A stretch of DNA of 64,000 nucleotides from an uncultured Alphaproteobacteria bacterium (GCA_944392785.1 CALXXW010000013.1:118201-182200); one strand, 5' to 3'; positions 46,575 through 55,623 are shown, numbered from the stretch's first letter. The notes: a model not told the origin generated them from the sequence alone. Numbers and translations are program-made.

Positions 46575-47859
46575 TTAAAAAATCCTTTGGAATAAGATGA
46601 TTATTTGATGGTATTAAAGGGTTAAATGAAGTATTTTTCAGGGCACTCTTTAACGTTTGAATCACACAATCATGTTGCCATTCGGGGCGTGAAACAAGCT
46701 GTAGAAAAGCCCAACGACACTCTTCCACCTCTCCGACACACTCAAACGGCTTATGTCCTGAAAGGCCCAGCAACTCTTGGTATCCTTCAATCTGCTTCGG
46801 GTCATCAAGGGGGTTTTCTCCTACCACTCGGATAAGAGTTTCCCGCGCCATGAAGGGAGCCAAAATCAAAAAGACAAAACGACATTTGTCACAAGCCCCA
46901 CACCAACGGTCAAGACGTTTGGTTTGGTCTAAACGAAAGGCCTTATTACAACTGGTAAAAGCCGAGAAAAAGGCCTGACATCTGTTCGCAAACAGTTGCG
47001 CAATATGGACTTCCGATAATGGACGTAAAAGAGAAAAATAGCGGAATTGGGGTGTCAGATGACGGGTTATATCAAGAAAATCACGTTCAAAATCCAAGGA
47101 TTTACTATACTGATGATTAATCAATAACTTACCCTGCATCAGGTTGCCGCTATTGGCAGAGCGTTCGCATGACATCGCCACAAAACGATAGTCATATAAG
47201 ATAGCCGCCGCCCAAAGAATAAACGCCAAAACGCCCGTAATCGGAATATGCCCGTTATAGATGCGCCCTGTTTTATTCAAGGAAATCAGTTGGGGATCCA
47301 AAATGCGACGAAGGCAAAAAGAGGGTATTTCAGCTATCTGAATACATTCTTTGATGGGGCGTGCCATACCAACCGAGATGGCTGCCAAAGGGATATTCAT
47401 TTCGTGTAGCAGAGAAAGTGTGACACAGGAATCCTTACCGCCTCCGACAGGAACCAGTGTCCGCCGCGACAAGTCCAAAGGTATGGTTGTTCGTTCATGA
47501 TCCCGCGCGACAGGGAAATGAATATATCCTTGTAAATTCAATTGGTTTCGAACAGCAAACTCCCCCAATCCATTCAGGTAAAAACGCTCAAAGAATGCCG
47601 CTTCTTTTCGAGTCAATTGACCCTGTTCCAAGCGAATTTCCGGTGGCAAAAAAGCTTTATAATAGCTGATACCCACCGCTATGGATACATAAAAAAAGAC
47701 TGTCTCTAGCGCTTCTTTCTGCATATCGGATAGCACGAAAGGAGCCTTCGGAAAAAAGATGTGCTCTTGAAAAGTATAATCACCAACGGCATAGGAAAGC
47801 GTTAACTCACCCGTTTTTTCATTGAAATGATACTTTTTATAATAAAAAATCTTGCACAA
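46555..47859 (-). CDS. murL: Probable MurL: UDP-MurNAc-L-Ala-L-Glu epimerase
   Basis: 434 residues. A PP-loop-like ATP site VPVGGGKDSCVTLSLLHE lies near residues 137-154; SCERSANSGNL and a late cysteine cluster WCGACDKCRFVFLILAPF are other landmarks. I recognise the overall pattern as MurL, the enzyme that uses ATP to epimerise the terminal L-Glu of UDP-MurNAc-L-Ala-L-Glu; adjacency to a MurD-type ligase is the expected arrangement. The start is TTG at 47859 with AAAAGGA upstream: a farther TTG at 47928 is the -35 hexamer of the gene's own promoter and cannot be the start. No murI is visible in this window. Confidence 0.75.
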   Translation of the reverse strand: MCKIFYYKKYHFNEKTGELTLSYAVGDYTFQEHIFFPKAPFVLSDMQKEALETVFFYVSIAVGISYYKAFLPPEIRLEQGQLTRKEAAFFERFYLNGLGEFAVRNQLNLQGYIHFPVARDHERTTIPLDLSRRTLVPVGGGKDSCVTLSLLHEMNIPLAAISVGMARPIKECIQIAEIPSFCLRRILDPQLISLNKTGRIYNGHIPITGVLAFILWAAAILYDYRFVAMSCERSANSGNLMQGKLLINHQYSKSLDFERDFLDITRHLTPQFRYFSLLRPLSEVHIAQLFANRCQAFFSAFTSCNKAFRLDQTKRLDRWCGACDKCRFVFLILAPFMARETLIRVVGENPLDDPKQIEGYQELLGLSGHKPFECVGEVEECRWAFLQLVSRPEWQHDCVIQTLKSALKNTSFNPLIPSNNHLIPKDFLNVMELF

Positions 47860-47899
47860 TCCTTTTTTTCCTTTTAAAATACGAAATGAATTGGATAAA

Positions 47900-47928
47900 A
47901 TCCTACACGTAATTTTACTTTTTTGCAA
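47900..47928 (-). promoter_or_regulatory. Promoter of murL-murD2
   Basis: Minus strand: TTGCAA, 17-base spacer, TAGGAT; transcript start near 47893 and a leader of about 34 bases. Confidence 0.55.
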
Positions 47929-47943
47929 GGAGATAACTAAACG

Positions 47944-48597
47944 ATGTTAAAAAAAATTTTTACAGTAGCGCATCTTGTTCTCATTTTATTGGCGCTTTCG
48001 GTGACTTTAGTTGGTTTTTTGATTTTCAAGGAGGTTTCCAGAACGCCGGAAGAGGCATTTCAGTTGGCCCAAACGGCCGAGACAGCCGGGCAACTGCGCA
48101 AAGCTGAGAAATACTATCTGAAAGCGGCTCAGTCACAAATTGTTCCTTTGGCGGGGAAAGCCTATTATCAACTGGCACATATCTATAAAACAGGAGCAGA
48201 TGATCTGCCTAAAAATTATCAGAAAGTTGCCGATTATTTAGCTAAAGCGGGAGAGAAAAACATTATCCCGGCTCAATATGAGCTGGCCCTGCTCTATGAT
48301 GTCGGAGATAAAATTCCGGAAGATCGTCCGATGGCTATTCGCTGGATGAATCAGGCCTCTGATGCCGGATATCCGGATGCACAATATGCAAAAGCCATTT
48401 GGATGCAGCGCGGATATTACGGACAACCGGACATGGATGAAATCGTGCGCTTGTTGCAAGCAGCTGCCAATAAAAATCATCTGAATGCCATGAAAAGTCT
48501 GATAGTCATTTATACCGACGGATATGGTACTTTCCCTCAAAACATTAAAATGGCTCAAGAGTTAACACAAACGCTGAAAAATATGATTAAGAAATAG
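47944..48597 (+). CDS. Sel1/TPR-like repeat protein with N-terminal membrane anchor
   Basis: 217 residues. A transmembrane helix (HLVLILLALSVTLVGFLIF, about 9-27) anchors four to five helical repeats of the Sel1 type: AGKAYYQLAHIYKTGADDLPKNYQKVADYLAKAG, then ALLYDVGDKIPEDRPMAIRWMNQASDAG and similar. Such repeats are protein-protein scaffolds. Probably faces the periplasm. The ATG follows AAGGAG. It precedes pepN by 13 bases on the same strand, so they are likely one operon; a possible promoter TTGGAT-N17-TTTACT overlaps the murL promoter. Confidence 0.7.
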   Translation: MLKKIFTVAHLVLILLALSVTLVGFLIFKEVSRTPEEAFQLAQTAETAGQLRKAEKYYLKAAQSQIVPLAGKAYYQLAHIYKTGADDLPKNYQKVADYLAKAGEKNIIPAQYELALLYDVGDKIPEDRPMAIRWMNQASDAGYPDAQYAKAIWMQRGYYGQPDMDEIVRLLQAAANKNHLNAMKSLIVIYTDGYGTFPQNIKMAQELTQTLKNMIKK

Positions 48598-48610
48598 GGG
48601 GCCTCCAGAT

Positions 48611-51130
48611 ATGACATTGATATATCGAAAAGATTATGTAGCACCACATTACCATCTGCCAACAACCGAGCTTGACTTTACGCTTCACCCGACGCGCACT
48701 CAAGTTAAAGCACGTTTAACCTTTACCGACTATGAGACCGATAAACCATTGGTGCTGAACGGCCAATATATGCAGCTTCAAAGTATTCATTTGGACGGTA
48801 AAAAACTGACAGAAGATAACTATCAACTAACCGATACAACGTTAACTTTACATCCGAAAAAGAAAAGCTTTGTGTTAGAAACAGAGGTCTTGATTAATCC
48901 CGAAGCAAACACGCGCTTGATGGGACTTTATACCTCGAACGGTATGTTTTGCACACAAAATGAGCCAGAGGGTTTTCGTCATATCACATATTATCCTGAT
49001 CATTCTGATGTCCCCAGTCGTTGGATAACAACCATTCATGCCGATCGAAAAAAATACCCTGTATTACTTTCAAACGGCAATAAAATCAAAGATGAAGGAG
49101 ACACAGTCGTTTGGGAAGATCCATTCAATAAGCCCTGCTATTTATTTGCTTTGGTTGCCGGAAATTTGGATGAATTAAAAGATACGTTCACGACTATGTC
49201 CGGCAAAAAAGTCGCCTTACGGCTTTATTGTGAAAAAGGGAAAGGCGACCGCTTAACATTTGCTATGCAAGCTCTGAAAAAGGCCATGAAGTGGGATGAA
49301 GAACGTTTTGGTCTTGAATACGATTTGGATCTGTTCAACATTGTGGCCGTGTCACACTTTAATGCCGGTGCGATGGAAAATAAATCGTTGAATATTTTTA
49401 ACGATGCGGCATTATTAGCCTCACCCGATACGGCAACGGATGCTACTTTTGAATATATTGAGCATGTTATTGCTCATGAGTATTTTCATAACTATTCCGG
49501 GGACCGTGTCACACTACGTCAATGGTTTGAACTTTCTCTGAAAGAAGGATTTACCGTGTATCGGGATCAAGAGTTTGGCTATGATGTTCAATCACGTAGT
49601 ATCGGCAGAATAGACGATGCTATGACGTTGCGCACCTACCAATTCCCCGAGGATGATGGTCCATTAGCTCATCCTGTGCGTCCTGAGGCTTATCAAAGCA
49701 TTGAAAACTTTTACACAACAACCATTTATGAGAAAGGCGCAGAGCTCATCCGCATGCAAGAGGCTATTGTGGGGAAAAAGGCTTTTCGAAAAGGATGTGA
49801 TTTATACTTCCGCCGACACGATGGACAAGCCGTCACCATTGACGATTTTGTGAAAGCCATTGAAGATGCTTCTGGAACAGATTTAACGGCCTTTAAACAG
49901 TGGTACTCTGTCGCCGGACGTCCCCGCGTCCACGTGGAAACACACTGGCAGGAGGCAACGCAGAGCTTGACCATCACTCTGACCCAAACACATCCCAGAA
50001 GCTCTGTTCCCTTTGTCATTCCCTTACATTACGGATTGGTTGCGGCCGACGGAACAGATATAAAAGCCGGCACATTCATCTTGCGAAAATCATCGGAAAC
50101 ATTCGTGTTGACGGATCTGCCGGAAAAGCCCGTTCTCTCATTAAATCGCTTTTTTACGGCACCTGTAGATATTGATATTACCTATACGGACGATGAACGG
50201 CTGCGCCTGATGACCTTGGACAACGATTTATTTAATCGATATGATGTCGGGCATCAATATGCTCTGGAAAAAATGAGTGCGAAAATCAAACAGGGCGATA
50301 CACAACCCGATTTTTCCGTTATTGAAGCATTAGGATCATATTTGGTGCAACCCGATTTAGATAAGGCCTTCATCGCACGGGCGATTGTCTTACCCGGTAT
50401 GGGTGAATTGGTGAATCATTCAACGGATATCGATCTTTCTGTTGCCAGAACATTACGCGATAATATGCGTCAGGCTTTCGCCAATCGATATGTGGAACCC
50501 CTGCGCGAGATATACGATACTTGTCAACCCAACGGTGGCTACCAACTGGATGCTATTGAAATAGCAAAACGCGCCTTAAAAAATGTAGCCTTGGGGTATT
50601 TAGCGCTCACGCCACACAAGGATTTAGTCTTTCAACAGTATCAAACCGCTGATAATTTGACGGATCGCTTGAGTGCTCTCGGTACATTGGTTGTGAATGA
50701 TATGCCGGATAAAGAGAGGGCTCTTGCTGATTTCTATGAGCGTTATGAAGCCGATGATTTGGTCTTAAACAAATGGTTTGCTGTGCAGCTGCAAATACCA
50801 CCTTACAAGGCCCTAGAGGTTGTCAAAGCACTCATCAATCATCCCAAATTCGACTATCGTAATCCCAACAAGGTGCGTGCTGTCATAGGGGCTTTTGCCG
50901 CCAATTTAGAGGCTTTTCACACACCGGACGGCTATGCTTTTTATGCCGGACAATGCGCCTTGATTGACAAGCTGAACCCCAATTTAGCCGCGCGACTGAC
51001 AACGGCCTTTTCTAAGTATAAAAAAATGCCTGAAAACCTAAGGAAAACAGCCGAAAATACCCTACGTCCGCTGTTGGAAATCAAGGGGCTTTCCGTCGCC
51101 ACAAAGGAAACGATAGAGCGCCTGCTGTAG
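48611..51130 (+). CDS. pepN: Aminopeptidase N
   Basis: M1 zinc metallo-aminopeptidase of 839 residues removing N-terminal residues from peptides. The exopeptidase motif GAMENKSLNIFND is near residue 255, the zinc site HEYFHNYSGDR with downstream Glu in LSLKEGFTV near 292-320, and Tyr in TTIYEKGAELIRM. Length and the C-terminal ERAP1-like helical domain (ending RPLLEIKGLSVATKETIERLL) fit the E. coli type PepN. The start follows GGGGGCCTCC. Confidence 0.95.
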   Translation: MTLIYRKDYVAPHYHLPTTELDFTLHPTRTQVKARLTFTDYETDKPLVLNGQYMQLQSIHLDGKKLTEDNYQLTDTTLTLHPKKKSFVLETEVLINPEANTRLMGLYTSNGMFCTQNEPEGFRHITYYPDHSDVPSRWITTIHADRKKYPVLLSNGNKIKDEGDTVVWEDPFNKPCYLFALVAGNLDELKDTFTTMSGKKVALRLYCEKGKGDRLTFAMQALKKAMKWDEERFGLEYDLDLFNIVAVSHFNAGAMENKSLNIFNDAALLASPDTATDATFEYIEHVIAHEYFHNYSGDRVTLRQWFELSLKEGFTVYRDQEFGYDVQSRSIGRIDDAMTLRTYQFPEDDGPLAHPVRPEAYQSIENFYTTTIYEKGAELIRMQEAIVGKKAFRKGCDLYFRRHDGQAVTIDDFVKAIEDASGTDLTAFKQWYSVAGRPRVHVETHWQEATQSLTITLTQTHPRSSVPFVIPLHYGLVAADGTDIKAGTFILRKSSETFVLTDLPEKPVLSLNRFFTAPVDIDITYTDDERLRLMTLDNDLFNRYDVGHQYALEKMSAKIKQGDTQPDFSVIEALGSYLVQPDLDKAFIARAIVLPGMGELVNHSTDIDLSVARTLRDNMRQAFANRYVEPLREIYDTCQPNGGYQLDAIEIAKRALKNVALGYLALTPHKDLVFQQYQTADNLTDRLSALGTLVVNDMPDKERALADFYERYEADDLVLNKWFAVQLQIPPYKALEVVKALINHPKFDYRNPNKVRAVIGAFAANLEAFHTPDGYAFYAGQCALIDKLNPNLAARLTTAFSKYKKMPENLRKTAENTLRPLLEIKGLSVATKETIERLL

Positions 51131-51141
51131 ACACCGTTCAG

Positions 51142-51184
51142 TATCCTCCCGAACCTCTCTGTTTAACAGCTATTCGGGAGGATA
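51142..51184 (+). terminator. Long perfect stem after pepN
   Basis: TATCCTCCCGAA and TTCGGGAGGATA form a 12-bp stem around 19 bases, followed by only three T that also begin the next promoter. Probable terminator of pepN. Confidence 0.55.
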
Positions 51185-51185
51185 T

Positions 51186-51213
51186 TTGACAAACGCCTCT
51201 TTCATGCTACAAT
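51186..51213 (+). promoter_or_regulatory. Promoter of the radical SAM gene
   Basis: TTGACA, 16-base spacer, TACAAT; leader of about 30 bases. Confidence 0.65.
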
Positions 51214-51249
51214 ACTAAAGGGCATACCGTCAATGCAGGTGTTTTTAAA

Positions 51250-52647
51250 ATGAATATGGATACCAGATTAAACGCTCAAGACAAGTTTCTTTTTTTAGAG
51301 CAAATGTCATCTTTTGTGCACGGCATAGATATATCCTATCTGATGAAGCGGCGTCACAAGAAAAATTGGGCCGAATGTCGAGAAATTTTAACACAATTCC
51401 TCTGCGTCCAAATTTACACCCCCACTATTTTACGTGCCGCTTATAAACAATGGTCCGATCTGCCTTTTTGGGCACAAGAAAGTACCCCGATACAGATTCA
51501 GGAACTTATGCGGCAATCGCCTCAAATGACGGATATAGAGTTAACAACCGCATTAAATGCCTATCATATCCAAAGAGCCGTTCATGTATTACAAGGATAT
51601 CAATCATGCCCCATACCTTTAACCCATGATGATAATATAGAAACCCATACCCACAATTTGCTTTCATGGCGAGGGGAACGCGCTCTTCGTGTTCTGCAGC
51701 AAGGCGTTTCCCAAAAGCGCTGGTCGAACAAATTATGCAAAATCGCTTTAAAAGCATCACATAAACACTTGATTGATTTAAGCTATTATCGCATCAAAGC
51801 AACGCCAAAAACAGCCGACATTCTGACAATACGTTATCAAAATAATAAGGGGAAACCTCTGATTATTTTTCCGGTTTTACAGATGACGCAAGGTTGTGTG
51901 AATGCTTGTTCGCATTGTGCCTTTTGTGCTACGGACAAAATGGCGCATATGCCCTACCCTATGTTTTTAGGTCTTCATCAAAGCCTGGATCGAGTATATC
52001 GTCGATATCCCCCCAAGGAAACCCCTACACCTTTTAGCCTATATTATCACGATTCTGATCCTCTGTCCTATCAAGATCCCATTATCGGGGCCGATAGCGG
52101 AGATGTCATGCTTTACCTAAGGAATCACCATGCGGCTTGTTATTTTTTAACGCGCGGTGTCACGGATAAAGCCTCTCGTACGGCCCTTGCCAAAGCTAGC
52201 TTAGCCTATCCGATAGCGCTTTCTTTTGTCGATACACCGGCAGAAAATATGGCAAAAAATATCCGGCAGTTAAATGATACGCTAGATATCTTGGCATTAA
52301 CAACGCATAACAAGCTAACACAGATTTCCCACATGACATTAACAAACGGCTCAAGTGTTCCCTCACAGCTATTCCGTGGGGTTAATACGCGTCATGGTTG
52401 GATTCATGGCCTGGGACGAGCACGTTCTTTTTCCAAAGAGGCCATTATTCCCGTGAACACTCAAAGCATGGGACTTCTGATACGCCCGAGTGGAAATATA
52501 GAGTTATACACGCAACATAACGATCATCAAACATATACCATATTGAACTCTTTTTTCCGCCCAAAACATTCAGAAAAATCATATCACGCTTCTTCCCTGT
52601 GGCATCGTTTCTTTCGCACAAAATCCCCGACAAGACAAAAAAGTTAG
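51250..52647 (+). CDS. Unrecognised radical SAM protein
   Basis: 465 residues. A CxxxCxxC motif (Cys216, Cys220, Cys223 in GCVNACSHCAFC), preceded by FPVLQMTQ, is the 4Fe-4S ligand set of radical SAM enzymes; a fourth Cys226 is close by. The following LYYHDSDPLSYQDP could correspond to an early barrel strand. The 200 residues before the motif are helical and match nothing I know; no SPASM or B12 domain is evident. Flanked by its own promoter and tRNA-Asp, with no partner gene or precursor peptide seen, so the substrate is not predictable. AGGTG precedes the ATG weakly. Confidence 0.65.
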   Translation: MNMDTRLNAQDKFLFLEQMSSFVHGIDISYLMKRRHKKNWAECREILTQFLCVQIYTPTILRAAYKQWSDLPFWAQESTPIQIQELMRQSPQMTDIELTTALNAYHIQRAVHVLQGYQSCPIPLTHDDNIETHTHNLLSWRGERALRVLQQGVSQKRWSNKLCKIALKASHKHLIDLSYYRIKATPKTADILTIRYQNNKGKPLIIFPVLQMTQGCVNACSHCAFCATDKMAHMPYPMFLGLHQSLDRVYRRYPPKETPTPFSLYYHDSDPLSYQDPIIGADSGDVMLYLRNHHAACYFLTRGVTDKASRTALAKASLAYPIALSFVDTPAENMAKNIRQLNDTLDILALTTHNKLTQISHMTLTNGSSVPSQLFRGVNTRHGWIHGLGRARSFSKEAIIPVNTQSMGLLIRPSGNIELYTQHNDHQTYTILNSFFRPKHSEKSYHASSLWHRFFRTKSPTRQKS

Positions 52648-52700
52648 CCGTTTGATCCGGATATCACGTCTAACCGTTTGTCTGCTGTTGCAGCAAAAAA

Positions 52701-52726
52701 AGACCTTTCATTCAAAGGCTCTTGTT
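52701..52726 (+). terminator. Weak terminator after the radical SAM gene
   Basis: AGACCTTT/AAAGGCTCT imperfect stem followed by TTGTTTG. Low certainty. Confidence 0.3.
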
Positions 52727-52812
52727 TGTCCAAAGAAACAAACGAGAAGTAAACCGATTTTTTCTTTCTTTTCGACCAGTTATAAAAAAAATGAAAAAAA
52801 ATAAAAAAACAC

Positions 52813-52841
52813 TTGCTTTTTATTTCAAAATCTGATAAAAG
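52813..52841 (+). promoter_or_regulatory. Promoter of tRNA-Asp
   Basis: TTGCTT, 17-base spacer, TAAAAG, 16 bases before the tRNA. Confidence 0.55.
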
Positions 52842-52857
52842 ATAACTCACATCCATT

Positions 52858-52934
52858 GGGGGTGTAGCTCAGCTGGTTAGAGCGTCTGCCTGTCACGCAG
52901 AAGGTCGAGGGTTCGAGCCCCTTCACTCCCGCCA
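52858..52934 (+). tRNA. tRNA-Asp(GTC)
   Basis: 77 bases with encoded CCA; acceptor GGGGGTG/CACTCCC (one G-T pair), discriminator G; anticodon loop CTGTCAC gives GTC. Confidence 0.95.
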
Positions 52935-52936
52935 TT

Positions 52937-52962
52937 AAAAACCGCCTTTTAGGCGGTTTTAT
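52937..52962 (+). terminator. Terminator of tRNA-Asp
   Basis: AAAACCGCC/GGCGGTTTT stem with a TTTTA loop. Confidence 0.75.
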
Positions 52963-52964
52963 TG

Positions 52965-53028
52965 TATTGGCCGCACAGCTTTTTAGATACCTTGTTATAT
53001 TGGCTGCACAACTTTTTTAGATACCTTG
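52965..53028. repeat. Two tandem imperfect copies of a ~31-base repeat
   Basis: TATTGGCCGCACAGC... (52965-52994) and TATTGGCTGCACAAC... (52998-53028), both ending TTTTTAGATACCTTG, differ by two substitutions and one inserted T; period 33 bases. Only two copies, between tRNA-Asp and the 3' end of dapF. Confidence 0.7.
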
Positions 53029-53134
53029 CGCCCTGTCTTAACAAAAAAGACGGGGCAAAACTCTCTGCAGAGCTCAGCCCCCCCCTTTTTTTTTCAAGCA
53101 ACATTAAGAGCCCCAAATGCCGAGCCAAGAGAAA

Positions 53135-53983
53135 TCATGATCGTTCTCGTTGACGATACATATCAAGGGCACGTTGAATGGCTTCCTTGTTAATTTCTCC
53201 TTTAAACACCGTCGTAGCGGTCCCCGTCATCAAAACTTTATCCGTATGACGCAGCCAACGAATATCCAAAATACCTCCATTTAAATGCACCTGAGCCTGA
53301 GACTGAATACGTCCGGTAGCCGCCAAAGCCACAACACTGGCCGAAGCTCCCGTCCCGCAAGCCATTGTTTCCCCCGAGCCACGCTCCCATACACGCATCC
53401 TTAAAGCGGTATCTGATAGAACCTCTATAAACTCAACATTGGTGCGATCCGGGAAATACTGCCTCATATGTTCTATTTCCTTACCCGGCGTTGCAATATC
53501 CATTGTCTCAACACCTTTGGTCTCAATAACAAAATGCGGATTTCCCATGGAAACCGGAATTCCGTGAAAATGCGTCTTTTTGTCCGACAAAATGACTGTC
53601 AGAGGTAAAGAAATTTTGGGCGAGCCCATGTCAACTTCCACTGTATCTACTTGATTATTCACAACATTTAAATGTAAAGACTTAATGCCGGAGGGTGTTT
53701 CAATGTTCAAACGCGTTTTATGTGTCAAACCATTGTCATAGACATACTTACCGACACAACGAATACCATTTCCACACATAGCCCCCTCAGAACCGTCTGC
53801 ATTAAACATACGCATTTGAAAATCCGCTACTTGGGAAGGCAAAATAACAATTAAACCATCGGCAGAAATACCAAAATGCGGCTGACTGACAGCTTGGGCA
53901 ATCTGCGGCCAATTTCCCTGTTCTTCAAAGCCATTTACATACACATAATCATTACCCAATCCATGCATTTTTACAAACTTCAT
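53135..53983 (-). CDS. dapF: Diaminopimelate epimerase
   Basis: Converts LL- to meso-diaminopimelate for lysine and peptidoglycan. 282 residues with both catalytic cysteines: MCGNGIRCVG near 73 and ACGTGASASV near 220. FVKMHGLGNDYVYV start and GNPHFV are typical. AAGGAGTAAAAT precedes the ATG. It follows the two glycosyltransferase genes in the same direction, three bases after the second one. Confidence 0.95.
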   Translation of the reverse strand: MKFVKMHGLGNDYVYVNGFEEQGNWPQIAQAVSQPHFGISADGLIVILPSQVADFQMRMFNADGSEGAMCGNGIRCVGKYVYDNGLTHKTRLNIETPSGIKSLHLNVVNNQVDTVEVDMGSPKISLPLTVILSDKKTHFHGIPVSMGNPHFVIETKGVETMDIATPGKEIEHMRQYFPDRTNVEFIEVLSDTALRMRVWERGSGETMACGTGASASVVALAATGRIQSQAQVHLNGGILDIRWLRHTDKVLMTGTATTVFKGEINKEAIQRALDMYRQRERS

Positions 53984-53986
53984 ATT

Positions 53987-54820
53987 TTACTCCTTCTCTG
54001 TTGTTTCATCCGGTTCCGGTAAATAAGCAAAATCGTCATTTCTCGTTAAAGAAGGATATTGCCGACCAAAGATAATGTCTGTTTGCGGCGTGTATCGCAC
54101 TTGAATTTTACCCATAGATAAAGCTATTTGACGCATCAAAATGTCTTCTGACATAGAACGCAACTCTGTTGCATTTTTAATCCCTCTCCGTTCAAAGAAA
54201 TATTGAAATGCCTGACTGTTTTTTTCAAGCTCCAGTGCCTTGGCAATAACGGCTCGAGAAAAACACATGCTTGCCGCTGTTTGCGGCTGTTTATCATCCT
54301 CATTATAATAATAGGTAATTGTGCGAACATTTTCTTCCATCACCAAAGCGCGTTGTGTTTCACTCATGACCACCTGCGGAGATTGCTTTAAAGCTTCATT
54401 GATATGCTTTAAATAATCGGGCGCATACCAGTCGTCATCATCCACGCGACAAAACCAGTCATAATGTGATAAATCAACATAGCGCACCGTATCCAAAAAA
54501 TTTGAAAACTGATCCCGATTTTTATCTAACCGTAGCCGCAATCGACCGGCGTTGATATATTCTCGCCATTCTTCCTCCAAATTCCGACGGACAAAGGTGG
54601 ACGGAACACCCTTAATCGATAAACTCACATCAAAATTCGGATAAGTTTGATGCATCATACGCAACACTTGCCCCGATAAAAAAGTCGGTCTTTTGTATGA
54701 AGTCATACAGATTAAAAAGCGATTATCCCGAGGCCCTAAAGCATGGACAAAAGCCACCAGCTCTCCTATCCACAAACATCCCAAAAGCACCAAAGCCAAA
54801 ATTCTCTTTTTATTCCACAT
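53987..54820 (-). CDS. Membrane-anchored GT-A glycosyltransferase-like protein (copy 2)
   Basis: 277 residues. An N-terminal signal-anchor (RILALVLLGCLWIGELVAFVHAL) precedes a GT-A-like domain: FLICMTSYKRPTFLSGQVLRMM, then DWFCRVDDDDWYAPDYLKHIN near 130, where the acidic cluster is a metal/nucleotide-sugar binding candidate. It closely resembles its neighbour copy along the whole length (YPNFDVSLSIKGVP, LDKNRDQFSNFLDTVR), so the two arose by tandem duplication. ATG at 54820 is preferred over 54829 for spacing to GAGG. Donor and acceptor unknown; a capsule or surface-polymer role is speculative. Confidence 0.65.
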   Translation of the reverse strand: MWNKKRILALVLLGCLWIGELVAFVHALGPRDNRFLICMTSYKRPTFLSGQVLRMMHQTYPNFDVSLSIKGVPSTFVRRNLEEEWREYINAGRLRLRLDKNRDQFSNFLDTVRYVDLSHYDWFCRVDDDDWYAPDYLKHINEALKQSPQVVMSETQRALVMEENVRTITYYYNEDDKQPQTAASMCFSRAVIAKALELEKNSQAFQYFFERRGIKNATELRSMSEDILMRQIALSMGKIQVRYTPQTDIIFGRQYPSLTRNDDFAYLPEPDETTEKE

Positions 54821-55613
54821 AATTATCATTCCTCATAACTGATCGAAACTGCTGACCAAAGGCAACATCTGAAGATGATGTGCGACGATTTTGCTGTCTG
54901 CCGAGGGCAGCCCCTAATTGATGCAACAAAGCATCCTCTCGCCTGTATCGGTAATCCTGAACAAAGACTTTATCGTCCCGAATATAGTTTTGAATACGTT
55001 GTGGATGCTCTTCAATATCCAATGCCGCTTTTATCACATCTCGTGAAAAACACATGGTCGGTCCCATTAAACTGCTAGAAGACGTTTCAAAAATAGTTGC
55101 CTCTTTTTTACCGTTTTGAATAATACTTGCCGAGGTTGTATATGAAACAGCCGGCTTGGGATAGGCTTTATTCAACCATTCATTCACATGCTCTAAATAG
55201 CGGGGAGCATACCAATCATCATCATCGACTTTACAAAAATAATCATAATCATCCAAATCGATATCACGGACCGTATCCAATAAATTGGATAGCTGATCCC
55301 GATTTTTATCAATACGCACACGCACACGCCCTGTATTAATATATGGCTGTAATTCCGGAATAAAAACTTCTTCGGACAAACGTTGCGGGACCCCTTTTAA
55401 CGATAGACTGATATCAAAATTCGGATAAGTTTGACGCATCAATCGATATACCTGGGCTGTTGCAAATAGCGGGCGTTTAAAAGAAGAGATACACACCAAA
55501 ATTCGGTGATTTTTATAAACCATCTTCTGATAAAGAGCCTTACCCCAAAGACCCTCCAGCCCCAGTACTCCCAACAATAAAATGATACCGATTTTATAGC
55601 CTTTATACGTCAT
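54810..55613 (-). CDS. Membrane-anchored GT-A glycosyltransferase-like protein (copy 1)
   Basis: 267 residues, paralogue of the next gene. Signal-anchor GIILLLGVLGLEGLWGKALY; ILVCISSFKRPLFATAQVYRLM; YPNFDISLSLKGVP; IDKNRDQLSNLLDTVRDIDL; acidic cluster FCKVDDDDWYAPRYLEHVNE near 125; MCFSRDVIKAALDIEEHPQ. Same order of motifs in both copies. Its stop overlaps the following start by about 11 bases, and slyX lies 10 bases before its start on the same side, so slyX-GT-GT-dapF form one run. Confidence 0.65.
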   Translation of the reverse strand: MTYKGYKIGIILLLGVLGLEGLWGKALYQKMVYKNHRILVCISSFKRPLFATAQVYRLMRQTYPNFDISLSLKGVPQRLSEEVFIPELQPYINTGRVRVRIDKNRDQLSNLLDTVRDIDLDDYDYFCKVDDDDWYAPRYLEHVNEWLNKAYPKPAVSYTTSASIIQNGKKEATIFETSSSSLMGPTMCFSRDVIKAALDIEEHPQRIQNYIRDDKVFVQDYRYRREDALLHQLGAALGRQQNRRTSSSDVAFGQQFRSVMRNDNYVE

Positions 55614-55623
55614 AATACACTCC

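Noticed and set aside
47860..47928. Upstream TTG start adding 23 residues to MurL
   Set aside because: That TTG is the -35 hexamer of the murL promoter, so it lies outside the predicted transcript.
52965..53028. CRISPR array
   Set aside because: Only two copies with a 3-base separation; no spacers and no cas genes.
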